A DNA stretch of 64,000 nt, from assembly GCA_944381575.1 (NCBI GenBank), contig CALWLS010000007.1, positions 48,459 through 112,458 on the forward strand. The letters are read 5' to 3'. Position 1 is the first letter of the stretch; the number at the start of each line of letters is the position of its first letter. Under the pieces are notes generated by a model that saw only the letters and a list, made by a program, of their open reading frames with translations, did not search any database and had not been told where the DNA came from. A program made the position numbers and the translations under genes. Origin of the DNA: an uncultured Lachnospiraceae bacterium (GTDB lineage: Bacteria; Bacillota; Clostridia; Lachnospirales; Lachnospiraceae). This document shows, in pieces, positions 55,656 to 62,635 of this stretch.

Positions 55656-55680
55656 CAAAAGCCTAAGGAGGGCTTTCATT

Positions 55681-56193
55681 ATGCAAAACAATGACAATCA
55701 GAAGACCTATTTCATTTACGTTTGCAGTACCGGCGAGAAGGTGCCGGTCACCAAGGCGCAGCACGACTCTTTCTATAAGGAAGCCGACCGTATCCGCCAC
55801 AAAGAGCAGGATCACAGCAGGTGCATGTGTCCTTACCGCTTCATCTGGAAGTGCGACGGTGACTGCATCGGCTGCGAATACCATACGGCAGGCGACATTA
55901 CTTCTCTGGATCAGCCTCTCCCTGATGGCAACAGCACCCTCGGTGACTATATTCCCGACTGCAGTAAGTCGATGGAGGAAGTCATCGCCGACCGCATGCT
56001 GCTGGAGCAGCTCTTTGCCAGACTACGTGAGCTTGATCCGGAAGCCGATACCATCATTCAGCTTTGGAAGGATCACCCGGAGGGCATCTCCGACCGCGCC
56101 ATTGCAAGAGAACTTGATCGCCCGCAGAAGACCTTCGCGGATCAGATGAAGAAGTACCGCACTGACCTGCGCAGGATTATCGGCGATAAGTAA
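55681..56193 (+). CDS. Sigma-70-like/helix-turn-helix protein of a phage or ICE module
   Basis: A 170-residue protein. The N-terminal part has a Cys-rich zinc-binding-like segment (RCMCPYRFIWKCDGDCIGCEYH). The C-terminal part resembles sigma region 4: RMLLEQLFARLRELDPEADTIIQLWKDHPEGISDRAIARELDRPQKTFADQMKK. Such proteins occur at the start of replication modules in Firmicute prophages and conjugative elements. The start at 55681 is preferred because AAGGAGGG lies eight bases upstream, after the structured leader. Whether it works as a sigma factor or late regulator is unknown. Confidence 0.7.
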   Translation: MQNNDNQKTYFIYVCSTGEKVPVTKAQHDSFYKEADRIRHKEQDHSRCMCPYRFIWKCDGDCIGCEYHTAGDITSLDQPLPDGNSTLGDYIPDCSKSMEEVIADRMLLEQLFARLRELDPEADTIIQLWKDHPEGISDRAIARELDRPQKTFADQMKKYRTDLRRIIGDK

Positions 56194-56346
56194 TACCAAT
56201 ACCACGAACCACACCCTTTCCGGCCACTGTCCCTTTTCGGATGGTGGCTGGAAAACTTTTTATAAAATCCTCCGCTCAAATCGGCAGTTCATCTCCAGTG
56301 GAAGGTGAAGGCAAGAGAAACCGCCTTCAGAAAGCGAGGTGAACAC

Positions 56347-56556
56347 ATGATGTACCGCAGTTACGCAGACACCGGCGGCAACGTGAACGAGGAGATCAAA
56401 CTCCTGAACTCCATCAGCCACGTATCCGCCAGACTGGCAAGGAATCTCTCACTCCTTGCCGCAAGCCAATCCGAGGAAGGAGGAAAAGAAAATGTCAAAG
56501 ATGGCAGAAATGCACGAGACCATCGAAGAACTCAGAAGCGCTGCTGCTTCTATTAA
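56347..56556 (+). CDS. Small hypothetical protein of the phage-like module
   Basis: A 69-residue protein starting at the first of two consecutive ATGs after GAGGTG. It begins MMYRSYADTGG and has a helical middle (EEIKLLNSISHVSARLARNLSLLA). It overlaps the next gene by about 65 bases in another frame, and the last 20 residues are basic. I do not recognise a function; similar small genes occur at this place in related elements. Confidence 0.5.
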   Translation: MMYRSYADTGGNVNEEIKLLNSISHVSARLARNLSLLAASQSEEGGKENVKDGRNARDHRRTQKRCCFY

Positions 56557-56824
56557 TGCCGTAGCCGACTGGCTCTACCAGCAGTTTTCCGGCGACAACA
56601 ATTCTACACTGGAACCCACGAAGGCACCAGTTAAGAAGGAAACAAAACCACAACTCAAGCTGGAGGACGTAAGAGCTGTCCTTGCCGAGAAGTCCCGTGC
56701 CGGTCATACCGCAGAGATACGAGCCCTGCTTAAAAAGTACGGTGCCGCGAAGCTCTCGGAGATCGATCCGGCAAACTATGAAGCCCTGCTTCAGGATGCG
56801 GAGGTGATAGGCGATGACAGCTAA
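56492..56824 (+). CDS. Small helical protein of the replication module
   Basis: A 110-residue protein with the start at 56492, where GGAGG lies upstream. An N-terminal helix (MHETIEELRSAAASINAVADWLYQQF) is followed by a Lys/Pro linker and a C-terminal VRAVLAEKSRAGHTAEIRALLKKYGA domain. This pattern is common in Firmicute phages and mobile elements next to DUF2800; its function is not known. It overlaps the DUF2800 start by 11 bases, so the two are translationally coupled. Confidence 0.65.
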   Translation: MSKMAEMHETIEELRSAAASINAVADWLYQQFSGDNNSTLEPTKAPVKKETKPQLKLEDVRAVLAEKSRAGHTAEIRALLKKYGAAKLSEIDPANYEALLQDAEVIGDDS

Positions 56825-57953
56825 AGCACACGCGATCCTATCCGCATCCAGCTCCGACAGGTGGCTGCACTGCCCGCCGTCAGCGAGGTTCTGCGAAGCC
56901 TATGAGGACAAAGGAAGCGACTACGCTGCAGAAGGCACCGACGCTCATGCGCTCGGTGAGTACAAGCTGAAATCCGCGCTGGGACTTCCATCAGAAGATC
57001 CGACTGAAAGCCTCACATGGTATTCCGAAGAGATGGATGACTGCACCAGCGGCTATGCCGAATACGTGCTGGAGCAGGTCGAAGCAGCCAAGGAAACTTG
57101 TACCGATCCGGTAGTTCTTATCGAGCAGCGTGTGGACTTCTCTCGCTGGGTAGAACATGGCTTCGGTACCGCCGACTGCATCATCATCGCGGACGGCACG
57201 CTTCGGGTGATCGACTACACGCACGGCTTAGGCGTCTTGGTCTCCGCAGAGGAAAATCCGCAGATGCAATGTTACGCCCTCGGTGCTCTGGAGCTTTTCG
57301 ATGACATTTACGACATCGCTCAGGTTTCCATGACCATCTACCAGCCGAGACGTCAGAACGTCAGCACTTACGAACTCAGCAAGGACGACCTGTACCGCTG
57401 GGCAGATGAAGTCTTAAAACCCACCGCAGAACTGGCCTTTGCCGGTGAAGGGAACTTCCTCTGCGGTGAATGGTGTGGCTTCTGCAAGGCTAAAAATGAG
57501 CGTCATGCCAGAGCCGAGGCGAATCTGAAGCTCGTGCAGCATGATTTTAAACTCCCGCCACTGCTTACGGATACCGAGATTGAAGTCATCCTCGGCAAGG
57601 TAGATGAGCTGGTCAGCTGGGCTTCCGATATCAAGGAATACGCCCTGCAGCAGGCTCTCTCCGGTAAGGAATGGTCAGGCTTTAAGCTCGTCGAAGGACG
57701 CAGCAACCGCAGATACAGCAACGAGGCCGCTGTCATTGATGCGGTCGAGAAAGCAGGATTTGACCCGTATGAGAAGAAGCTGCTCGGCATTACCGCCATG
57801 CAGAAACTCCTCGGCAACTCCCGCTTTGATGAACTCCTGACGGCCTATATCGAAAAACCGCAGGGCAAGCCCACACTTGTGCCGGATAACGACAAGCGCC
57901 CGGCCATGAATACAGCAAAAAATGATTTTATGGAGGAAAACGACAATGAGTAA
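56814..57953 (+). CDS. DUF2800 protein, Cas4/RecB-like nuclease fold with altered active site
   Basis: A 379-residue protein of the DUF2800 family, a phage/ICE PD-(D/E)XK (RecB/Cas4-like) nuclease group. ILSASSSDRWLHCPPSA at the start, GTDAHALGEYKL, GTADCIII and ENPQMQCYALGA are family features. The Cys cluster CGEWCGFCKAK near residue 220 fits an Fe-S or zinc site. In the usual D-F/Y-K-x-G motif the Lys is replaced: here it reads IDYTHGLG, so catalysis may be lost. It precedes the DUF2815 ssDNA-binding gene, the standard order in recombination/replication modules. Confidence 0.85.
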   Translation: MTAKAHAILSASSSDRWLHCPPSARFCEAYEDKGSDYAAEGTDAHALGEYKLKSALGLPSEDPTESLTWYSEEMDDCTSGYAEYVLEQVEAAKETCTDPVVLIEQRVDFSRWVEHGFGTADCIIIADGTLRVIDYTHGLGVLVSAEENPQMQCYALGALELFDDIYDIAQVSMTIYQPRRQNVSTYELSKDDLYRWADEVLKPTAELAFAGEGNFLCGEWCGFCKAKNERHARAEANLKLVQHDFKLPPLLTDTEIEVILGKVDELVSWASDIKEYALQQALSGKEWSGFKLVEGRSNRRYSNEAAVIDAVEKAGFDPYEKKLLGITAMQKLLGNSRFDELLTAYIEKPQGKPTLVPDNDKRPAMNTAKNDFMEENDNE

Positions 57954-58518
57954 AAATGTAAAAATCAGCAATCCCATGAAGGTTATCACCGGTGCCAGCA
58001 CCCGCTGGAGCTACGCAAATGTCTGGAAACCGAAGTCCATCAACGGCGGCACTCCCAAGTACAACGTAAGCCTTATCATCCCGAAGTCCGACACCAAGAC
58101 CATCGCCAAGATCAAGGCTGCCATTGAGGCTGCCTACAAAGAGGGCGAGGCCAAACTCAAGGGCACCGGCAAGTCGGTACCAGCGCTTTCCGTCCTTAAG
58201 ACACCTCTGCGTGACGGCGATGCAGAACGTCCGGATGACGAAGCATACAGGAATGCCTACTTCGTCAACGCCAATGCAACTTCTGCTCCCGGCATTGTGG
58301 ACGCAGACCTGAATCCGATTCTCACCCGCTCCGAAGTGTATAGCGGCGTGTACGGCAGAGCCAGCATTACGTTTTATGCTTTCAACTCTTCCGGCAATAA
58401 GGGAATCGCCTGCGGACTCAACAATCTGCAGAAGATCCGCGACGGCGAGCCTCTCGGCGGCAAGGCAAGCGCTGAGTCCGACTTTGCTACTGATGACGAT
58501 GAAGATTTTCTTAACTAA
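57946..58518 (+). CDS. DUF2815 protein, phage ssDNA-binding-like (Enc34 type)
   Basis: A 190-residue protein with the DUF2815/Enc34 ssDNA-binding pattern: TGASTRWSYANVWKPKSINGG, KYNVSLIIPKSD and YSGVYGRASITFYAFNSSGNKGI, with an acidic tail (ATDDDEDFLN) like those of single-stranded DNA-binding proteins. It probably coats ssDNA during replication of the element. The start at 57946 overlaps the DUF2800 stop. The following gene is a small membrane protein. Confidence 0.85.
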   Translation: MSKNVKISNPMKVITGASTRWSYANVWKPKSINGGTPKYNVSLIIPKSDTKTIAKIKAAIEAAYKEGEAKLKGTGKSVPALSVLKTPLRDGDAERPDDEAYRNAYFVNANATSAPGIVDADLNPILTRSEVYSGVYGRASITFYAFNSSGNKGIACGLNNLQKIRDGEPLGGKASAESDFATDDDEDFLN

Positions 58519-58536
58519 GGAAAGGAGCGCAAAACT

Positions 58537-58728
58537 ATGGAAAGCACAGTCATGATTTCATCCCTTCTCTGCAACATCCTGATCGGGTGCTTCTGCATCG
58601 TAGTTCTGTCTTGGGCAGTGGTCGCCATCCAGACGGTGATCAATGACTTCAAGCGTGAGAAACGCGAAGAGAAAAAAGCCGCGCAGGACGACGAATACCA
58701 TATCAAACGTATGGAATCCCTGAAATAA
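58537..58728 (+). CDS. Small single-pass membrane protein
   Basis: A 63-residue protein with one hydrophobic helix (about 7-33, LLCNILIGCFCIVVLSWAVV) and a basic/acidic tail (KREKREEKKAAQDDE). AAAGGAG precedes the start. Its function is unknown. It lies between the ssDNA-binding protein and the truncated DNA polymerase in the decayed replication module. Confidence 0.6.
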   Translation: MESTVMISSLLCNILIGCFCIVVLSWAVVAIQTVINDFKREKREEKKAAQDDEYHIKRMESLK

Positions 58729-58791
58729 TCCAGTATCGCAGGCGGCTTAAGAGCGTTCTTAAGCCGCTTGTTTGAATTGAGGTGAAACTCT

Positions 58792-59112
58792 ATGCAAACA
58801 CTCAGTATTGATATTGAAACCTATAGTGACGTGAGCTTATCCAAGTGCGGTGTTTATAAATATGCCGAGTCGCCGGATTTTGAAGTACTCCTGTTCGGCT
58901 ACAGCGCCGATGGCTCCGATGTGACGGTTATTGATCTTGCACAGGGAGAACGTCTGCCGCAGAAAATCATAGAAGCCCTGACGGATAATACTGTCATCAA
59001 ATGGGCTTTCAGTGCAAATTTTGAACGGGCGTGCTTATCCTGCTATCTTCGCAATCTTGTAATGGGCCTTAACCAAGCGATCCGCTGCGGCATGGAACTT
59101 TCCCTTACCTGA
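58792..59112 (+). pseudogene. Truncated family A DNA polymerase (N-terminal fragment)
   Basis: The 106-residue frame begins with the 3'-5' exonuclease-like domain of phage family A polymerases: LSIDIETYSD, VYKYAESPDFEVLLFGYS and KWAFSANFERACLSCYLRNL. After about residue 86 the sequence leaves the family pattern and stops 20 residues later. The rest of the polymerase (some 550 residues) is missing, replaced by a Fic gene 57 bases downstream. DIE and NFE show exonuclease motifs I and II. This shows that the replication module is no longer functional by itself. Confidence 0.75.
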
Positions 59113-59168
59113 TTGGCTTTTACCTTATTTTATACTATAATTTAATGGAAAAGCTCGGAGGTGAGATC

Positions 59169-60215
59169 ATGAGAGCATTTAATTATTCTGAGATAAAAAA
59201 ACAAAAGTGGGATTCTGATATTCTCGGTCTGATTGCGGCAATCTATAAAGAAGCTGGCAAACAAGAACTGTATCTGAAACAACGCCCGCAGGAACTGGAA
59301 AAACTCGTTGAAATTGCCAAGATACAGAGTACTGAGGCCTCCAATGCTATAGAAGGCATTGTGACCACGAATACACGAATCAGGCAGCTCGTTGAGGAAA
59401 AAACAACGCCCAAGAACCGCGATGAACAGGAAATTGCAGGTTATCGTGATGCGCTGAATATTATCCATGAAAGTTTTGATGCTATTCCAATCACGCAGAA
59501 CTATGTCCTGCAGCTTCATAAAATTCTCTATAGTCATATGAATAACCCTATGGCGGGAAGAACCAAGAGTGTGCAGAACTATATCAGCGCCACCTACCCG
59601 GACGGTCATGTAGAGACCCTCTTTACGCCTCTTGCACCCTACGAAACACCGGAGGCACTGGACAGAATCTGCGAAGAATATAACCGTGTCATTGGCAATA
59701 TGGAAGTTGAACCGCTGATTGTTATTCCGATTTTCATTCACGATTTTCTGTGCATCCATCCGTTTAATGACGGCAACGGCAGAATGAGCCGCCTGTTGAC
59801 CACGCTCCTGCTCTATAGAAACGGATTCTATGTGGGAAAATACATCTCCCTGGAAGCGAAAATCGCAAAGAACAAGGATTTGTATTACAATGCTCTCGGT
59901 CAGGCGCAGATCGGATGGCACGAAGGAGCAGATGCCCCTATTCCGTTTATCAAATATCTGCTGGGCACTATCCTTGCTGCATACCATGACTTCGAAGACC
60001 GCTTTGCTCTGGTAGAAACAAAACTATCGGCACTGGAAACGGTACGCCGAGCTACAATGAATAAAATCGGGCGTTTTACGAAGCAGGATATCCGTGAACT
60101 TTGTCCTTCACTGAGTGTCAGTTCCGTAGAGGGGGCGCTGCGTAAACTGGTAGCATCCGGTGAACTGAAACGAGAAGGAAAGGGAAAGAATATCTGCTAT
60201 TACAGATTGAAGTAA
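59169..60215 (+). CDS. Fic-family AMP-transferase with inhibitory helix and winged-helix domain
   Basis: A 348-residue Fic protein. The active site HPFNDGNGR starts at H197 and is followed by MSR, a complete canonical motif. The N-terminal inhibitory motif S58-x3-E62-G63 (SNAIEG) matches the (S/T)xxxE(G/N) helix of class II Fic proteins that block ATP. The C-terminus (about 290-348) is winged-helix-like. GGAGGTG lies before the ATG at 59169, which is preferred over an upstream ATG at 59145. It follows directly after the polymerase remnant and is followed by a terminator, so it may be an independent insertion. Confidence 0.9.
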   Translation: MRAFNYSEIKKQKWDSDILGLIAAIYKEAGKQELYLKQRPQELEKLVEIAKIQSTEASNAIEGIVTTNTRIRQLVEEKTTPKNRDEQEIAGYRDALNIIHESFDAIPITQNYVLQLHKILYSHMNNPMAGRTKSVQNYISATYPDGHVETLFTPLAPYETPEALDRICEEYNRVIGNMEVEPLIVIPIFIHDFLCIHPFNDGNGRMSRLLTTLLLYRNGFYVGKYISLEAKIAKNKDLYYNALGQAQIGWHEGADAPIPFIKYLLGTILAAYHDFEDRFALVETKLSALETVRRATMNKIGRFTKQDIRELCPSLSVSSVEGALRKLVASGELKREGKGKNICYYRLK

Positions 60216-60285
60216 TTCCCTCAACAAAGCCAATATTCCATTAAATATGACAAGGATTTAAGGTAATAATCATGATAATAAGGTT

Positions 60286-60318
60286 AAGCATCTATCGAAA
60301 GGCAGATGCTTTTCTTAT
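60286..60318 (+). terminator. Intrinsic terminator after the Fic gene
   Basis: AAGCATCT (60286-60293) pairs with AGATGCTT (60304-60311) around a 10-base loop, followed by TTCTT. The rest of the 310-base gap to 60525 holds no gene other than the att-like scar at 60440-60485. Confidence 0.65.
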
Positions 60319-60436
60319 GCCCATTCGCAGAAACATCCCCGAGCCATTATGGTTCAGAGGTGCTTTTTGCTATTGTCCTATATGTTCCGCTCTCCGATGC
60401 TAAATTAACCTGATTACCTAAAAAGCACAGTACTAC

Positions 60437-60525
60437 TCATTCTCGGCTGAATTTCTTCGACTCGTGACATCAAAACTACCGTCTCAGCGGTATTACCAGA
60501 TTCCCACAAACCTCTACCTAGCTCT
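60437..60525 (-). repeat. att-like scar 4 at the end of the serine-recombinase element
   Basis: Bases 60440-60485 match 39071-39116 at 35 of 46 positions without gaps. On the minus strand the segment reads N-T-A-E-T-V-V-L-M-S-R-V-E-E, related to MVETVVLLSHK inside the recombinase encoded at 62.6-64.0 kb. It lies directly after the DUF4062 stop, where an integrated element would end. Confidence 0.55.
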
Positions 60526-61479
60526 CTAAATTTTTTCTGATACTTCATAGCCCAATCTAGTAAGTTGAAATATTTCATTTTTATTTCCTACGGCCATTAT
60601 CAATTGATTATTCTGAAGTTCGCTTACTGCTTCTTTCCATATAGCCGCAGATTTTCCTATTTTATCAGTATTCATTATCTTATTATTAGTTTGTATATCT
60701 ACTCCTTCAAGTGAGTTTATTACCAGAATTTGACCGACAGCGTCTTTTGCCGCTTCTGTTAAAAGACATTTTGCTTCATCTGATAAAATTGGTATCTTTA
60801 ATTCTTTCTTTTCTGAACTAAACATTGCATCTATTTCTTCTTTAGAAATAGGTTCCCATTTCATTTGTGTCTGCTCAACCTTCTCCAAAATTGTATTTTG
60901 TATCTTCTCTAATTGTCTTTGTAAATCTCGAATTCCATCGGTATCTCCTGCTGTCGCAATTGCTTTTTCTGCTTGATCAGCTCTTACCCAGCCAGGCATA
61001 GGGGCATCATTTATAATTTTAGGCATTGCCATAGCAATTTTATATTTTAATTCGTCTTCGTTAGAATAGAAATCCACTAATCTTCCTGCCTCTTTAACAG
61101 TATTATGAAAATTCTTTACTCTTTCTCTTTCTTCATCTGTTGCTCCCACTTTAATCGCAGGAAGCGAATCAATATTTTTATGCAAAAATGCTAATATAGG
61201 CATTTTTTTATGGATAGCATACCTATACTCTTTTTCCGTATAACTTATATTCTCCTCAGGATCAATAGAACCATATTTTCCTGCAACAATCAAAAGATAA
61301 TAATCACTCATATCAATCATCTTCTTAATGTATTCCCATTGGCTCAATGAACTTGCCGGAAATTGTTCCATTCCTACTGGAATACAATTCATATCAAGTA
61401 AGCAACTTATTGCTGCTTGTCTCTCCGTTTTCAAGTCTTCATATGTAGAACTTATGAATACTTGATATTTTCTTTCCAT
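60526..61479 (-). CDS. DUF4062 protein (putative TIR-like defence effector)
   Basis: A 317-residue protein. The DUF4062 signature lies at the N-terminus: KYQVFISSTYEDLKTERQAA, with DYYLLIVAGKYGSI and SYTEKEYRYAI, a Rossmann-like fold often compared to TIR domains. A coiled-coil middle (DLQRQLEKIQNTILEKVEQTQ) joins a C-terminal domain ending in a winged-helix-like ELQNNQLIM..LTRLGYEV. The ATG at 61479 gives proper spacing from GGGAG. DUF4062 proteins occur in STAND-like and defence contexts; no activity is proven here. The gene is AT-rich, cargo of the recombinase element, and lies next to its end. Confidence 0.78.
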   Translation of the reverse strand: MERKYQVFISSTYEDLKTERQAAISCLLDMNCIPVGMEQFPASSLSQWEYIKKMIDMSDYYLLIVAGKYGSIDPEENISYTEKEYRYAIHKKMPILAFLHKNIDSLPAIKVGATDEERERVKNFHNTVKEAGRLVDFYSNEDELKYKIAMAMPKIINDAPMPGWVRADQAEKAIATAGDTDGIRDLQRQLEKIQNTILEKVEQTQMKWEPISKEEIDAMFSSEKKELKIPILSDEAKCLLTEAAKDAVGQILVINSLEGVDIQTNNKIMNTDKIGKSAAIWKEAVSELQNNQLIMAVGNKNEIFQLTRLGYEVSEKI

Positions 61480-61506
61480 GTACATCTCCCTTTTCCACTT
61501 GTATTA

Positions 61507-62361
61507 TTAGTCTATTGTTTCATTTTCCAATTTCGGCAAATTATTTAAGTTTATCTTCTCCAATGTCCGTAACTGTTGTACCGCCAACTGCCGAAGTAAT
61601 TCCATCCGCTCTTTTTGATTCTTTCCTTGACTAATCAATACAGCATTATAACTTTCCAAATTTGCCAGTACCAACAACTGATTTAATGTCGCCACATCCC
61701 TCATATTTCCTTTAACATTTGGATTTTTGTCCTTCCACTGTTTTGCGGTTTTTCCAAACAAAACAACATTCATCATATCTGCTTCATTAGCATAGGTATA
61801 CGCCACCTGTGCGGGAGTTAATTCCGGGGGAATCAGATTCTCTTTAATTGCATCTGTATGTATTCTGTAATTCAACTTAGAAATTTCTCTGTTCAAATTC
61901 CAATTCAAAGACAACCGACTGTTTTCATCTGTCTTTAAACGCCTATAGTCTTTCATAATATATAACTGAAACTCAGGAGAAATCCAAGTCGCGAAAGACA
62001 TGGCGATATCGCTATGGGCATATGTTCCGCCATAACGTCCTGCTTTTGAGACAATACCGATAGCATTCATCTGCGTAATCCACTTTGTCGGTGTCATAAC
62101 AAAACGATTTAATCCAGCCTCATTTTTAACCGCCTCGAATTGCACACGGTTAAAATCTGGATTATGCAATTCTTCCCAAACGCCTAAAAACTCAATCGTA
62201 TTTCTATTTCGCATCCAGTTTTGAATCACAAATCGCGGGTCGTCCTCATTTCGATATTTTGCAATATCCGTTAATGAAATAAATTCATTTTCAAAATTTG
62301 TAGTATAGATTCCTATGTCAATACCTTTTGCATGGATAGTCTCCTTAACAATTTTCGCCAT
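61507..62361 (-). CDS. KilA-N domain protein
   Basis: A 284-residue protein with the KilA-N domain, a DNA-binding fold common in phages and mobile elements: ENEFISLTDIAKYRN, FVIQNWMRNRNTIEFLGVWE, GTYAHSDIAMSFATWISPEF. The C-terminal part has a coiled coil and QWKDKNPNVKGNMRD. The ATG at 62361 is preferred: AGGAGG is six bases upstream. The longer frame to 62487 overlaps the 96-residue gene. Its role is unknown; a gene-control or superinfection-related role is typical for the class. It lies between the small protein and the DUF4062 gene. Confidence 0.85.
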   Translation of the reverse strand: MAKIVKETIHAKGIDIGIYTTNFENEFISLTDIAKYRNEDDPRFVIQNWMRNRNTIEFLGVWEELHNPDFNRVQFEAVKNEAGLNRFVMTPTKWITQMNAIGIVSKAGRYGGTYAHSDIAMSFATWISPEFQLYIMKDYRRLKTDENSRLSLNWNLNREISKLNYRIHTDAIKENLIPPELTPAQVAYTYANEADMMNVVLFGKTAKQWKDKNPNVKGNMRDVATLNQLLVLANLESYNAVLISQGKNQKERMELLRQLAVQQLRTLEKINLNNLPKLENETID

Positions 62362-62635
62362 AAGTATCCTCCTCTCCCCACATTTCCCGATATGCTTCAA
62401 TATAATCCTTAATACAACCGGGATATACATCCAAATACTTTCTACATACCCTTTTGTACAATCCCAGGATTTTTTCATCACACGCAAAGTCCAGTAAATA
62501 ATCTAACAAATGTGACAATTCATCTTCCGACACAGTTCTGCTGCACACATCTTCAACCAATGGTAAATAAACCTCATAGGCTTTCTGATGTAATTGGACT
62601 ATCTGCTCTGCAATCTGGTAAATATTTTCATCCAT
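62345..62635 (-). CDS. 96-residue hypothetical protein
   Basis: A helical acidic protein, with IAEQIVQLHQKAYEVYLPLVEDVC, then LSHLLDYLLDFACDEKILGLYKRVCRKY. Its start abuts the recombinase stop (TAA-ATG) and its stop overlaps the KilA-N start region by 17 bases, so it is part of one transcript. The family appears with serine-recombinase elements; function is not known. Its Cys and Tyr content show no motif that I recognise. Confidence 0.7.
   Translation of the reverse strand: MDENIYQIAEQIVQLHQKAYEVYLPLVEDVCSRTVSEDELSHLLDYLLDFACDEKILGLYKRVCRKYLDVYPGCIKDYIEAYREMWGEEDTYGENC

Noticed and set aside
59142-59987. A 281-codon minus-strand open frame opposite the second Fic gene
   Set aside because: The plus strand has the complete Fic motif, inhibitory motif and ribosome site; the minus frame has none.
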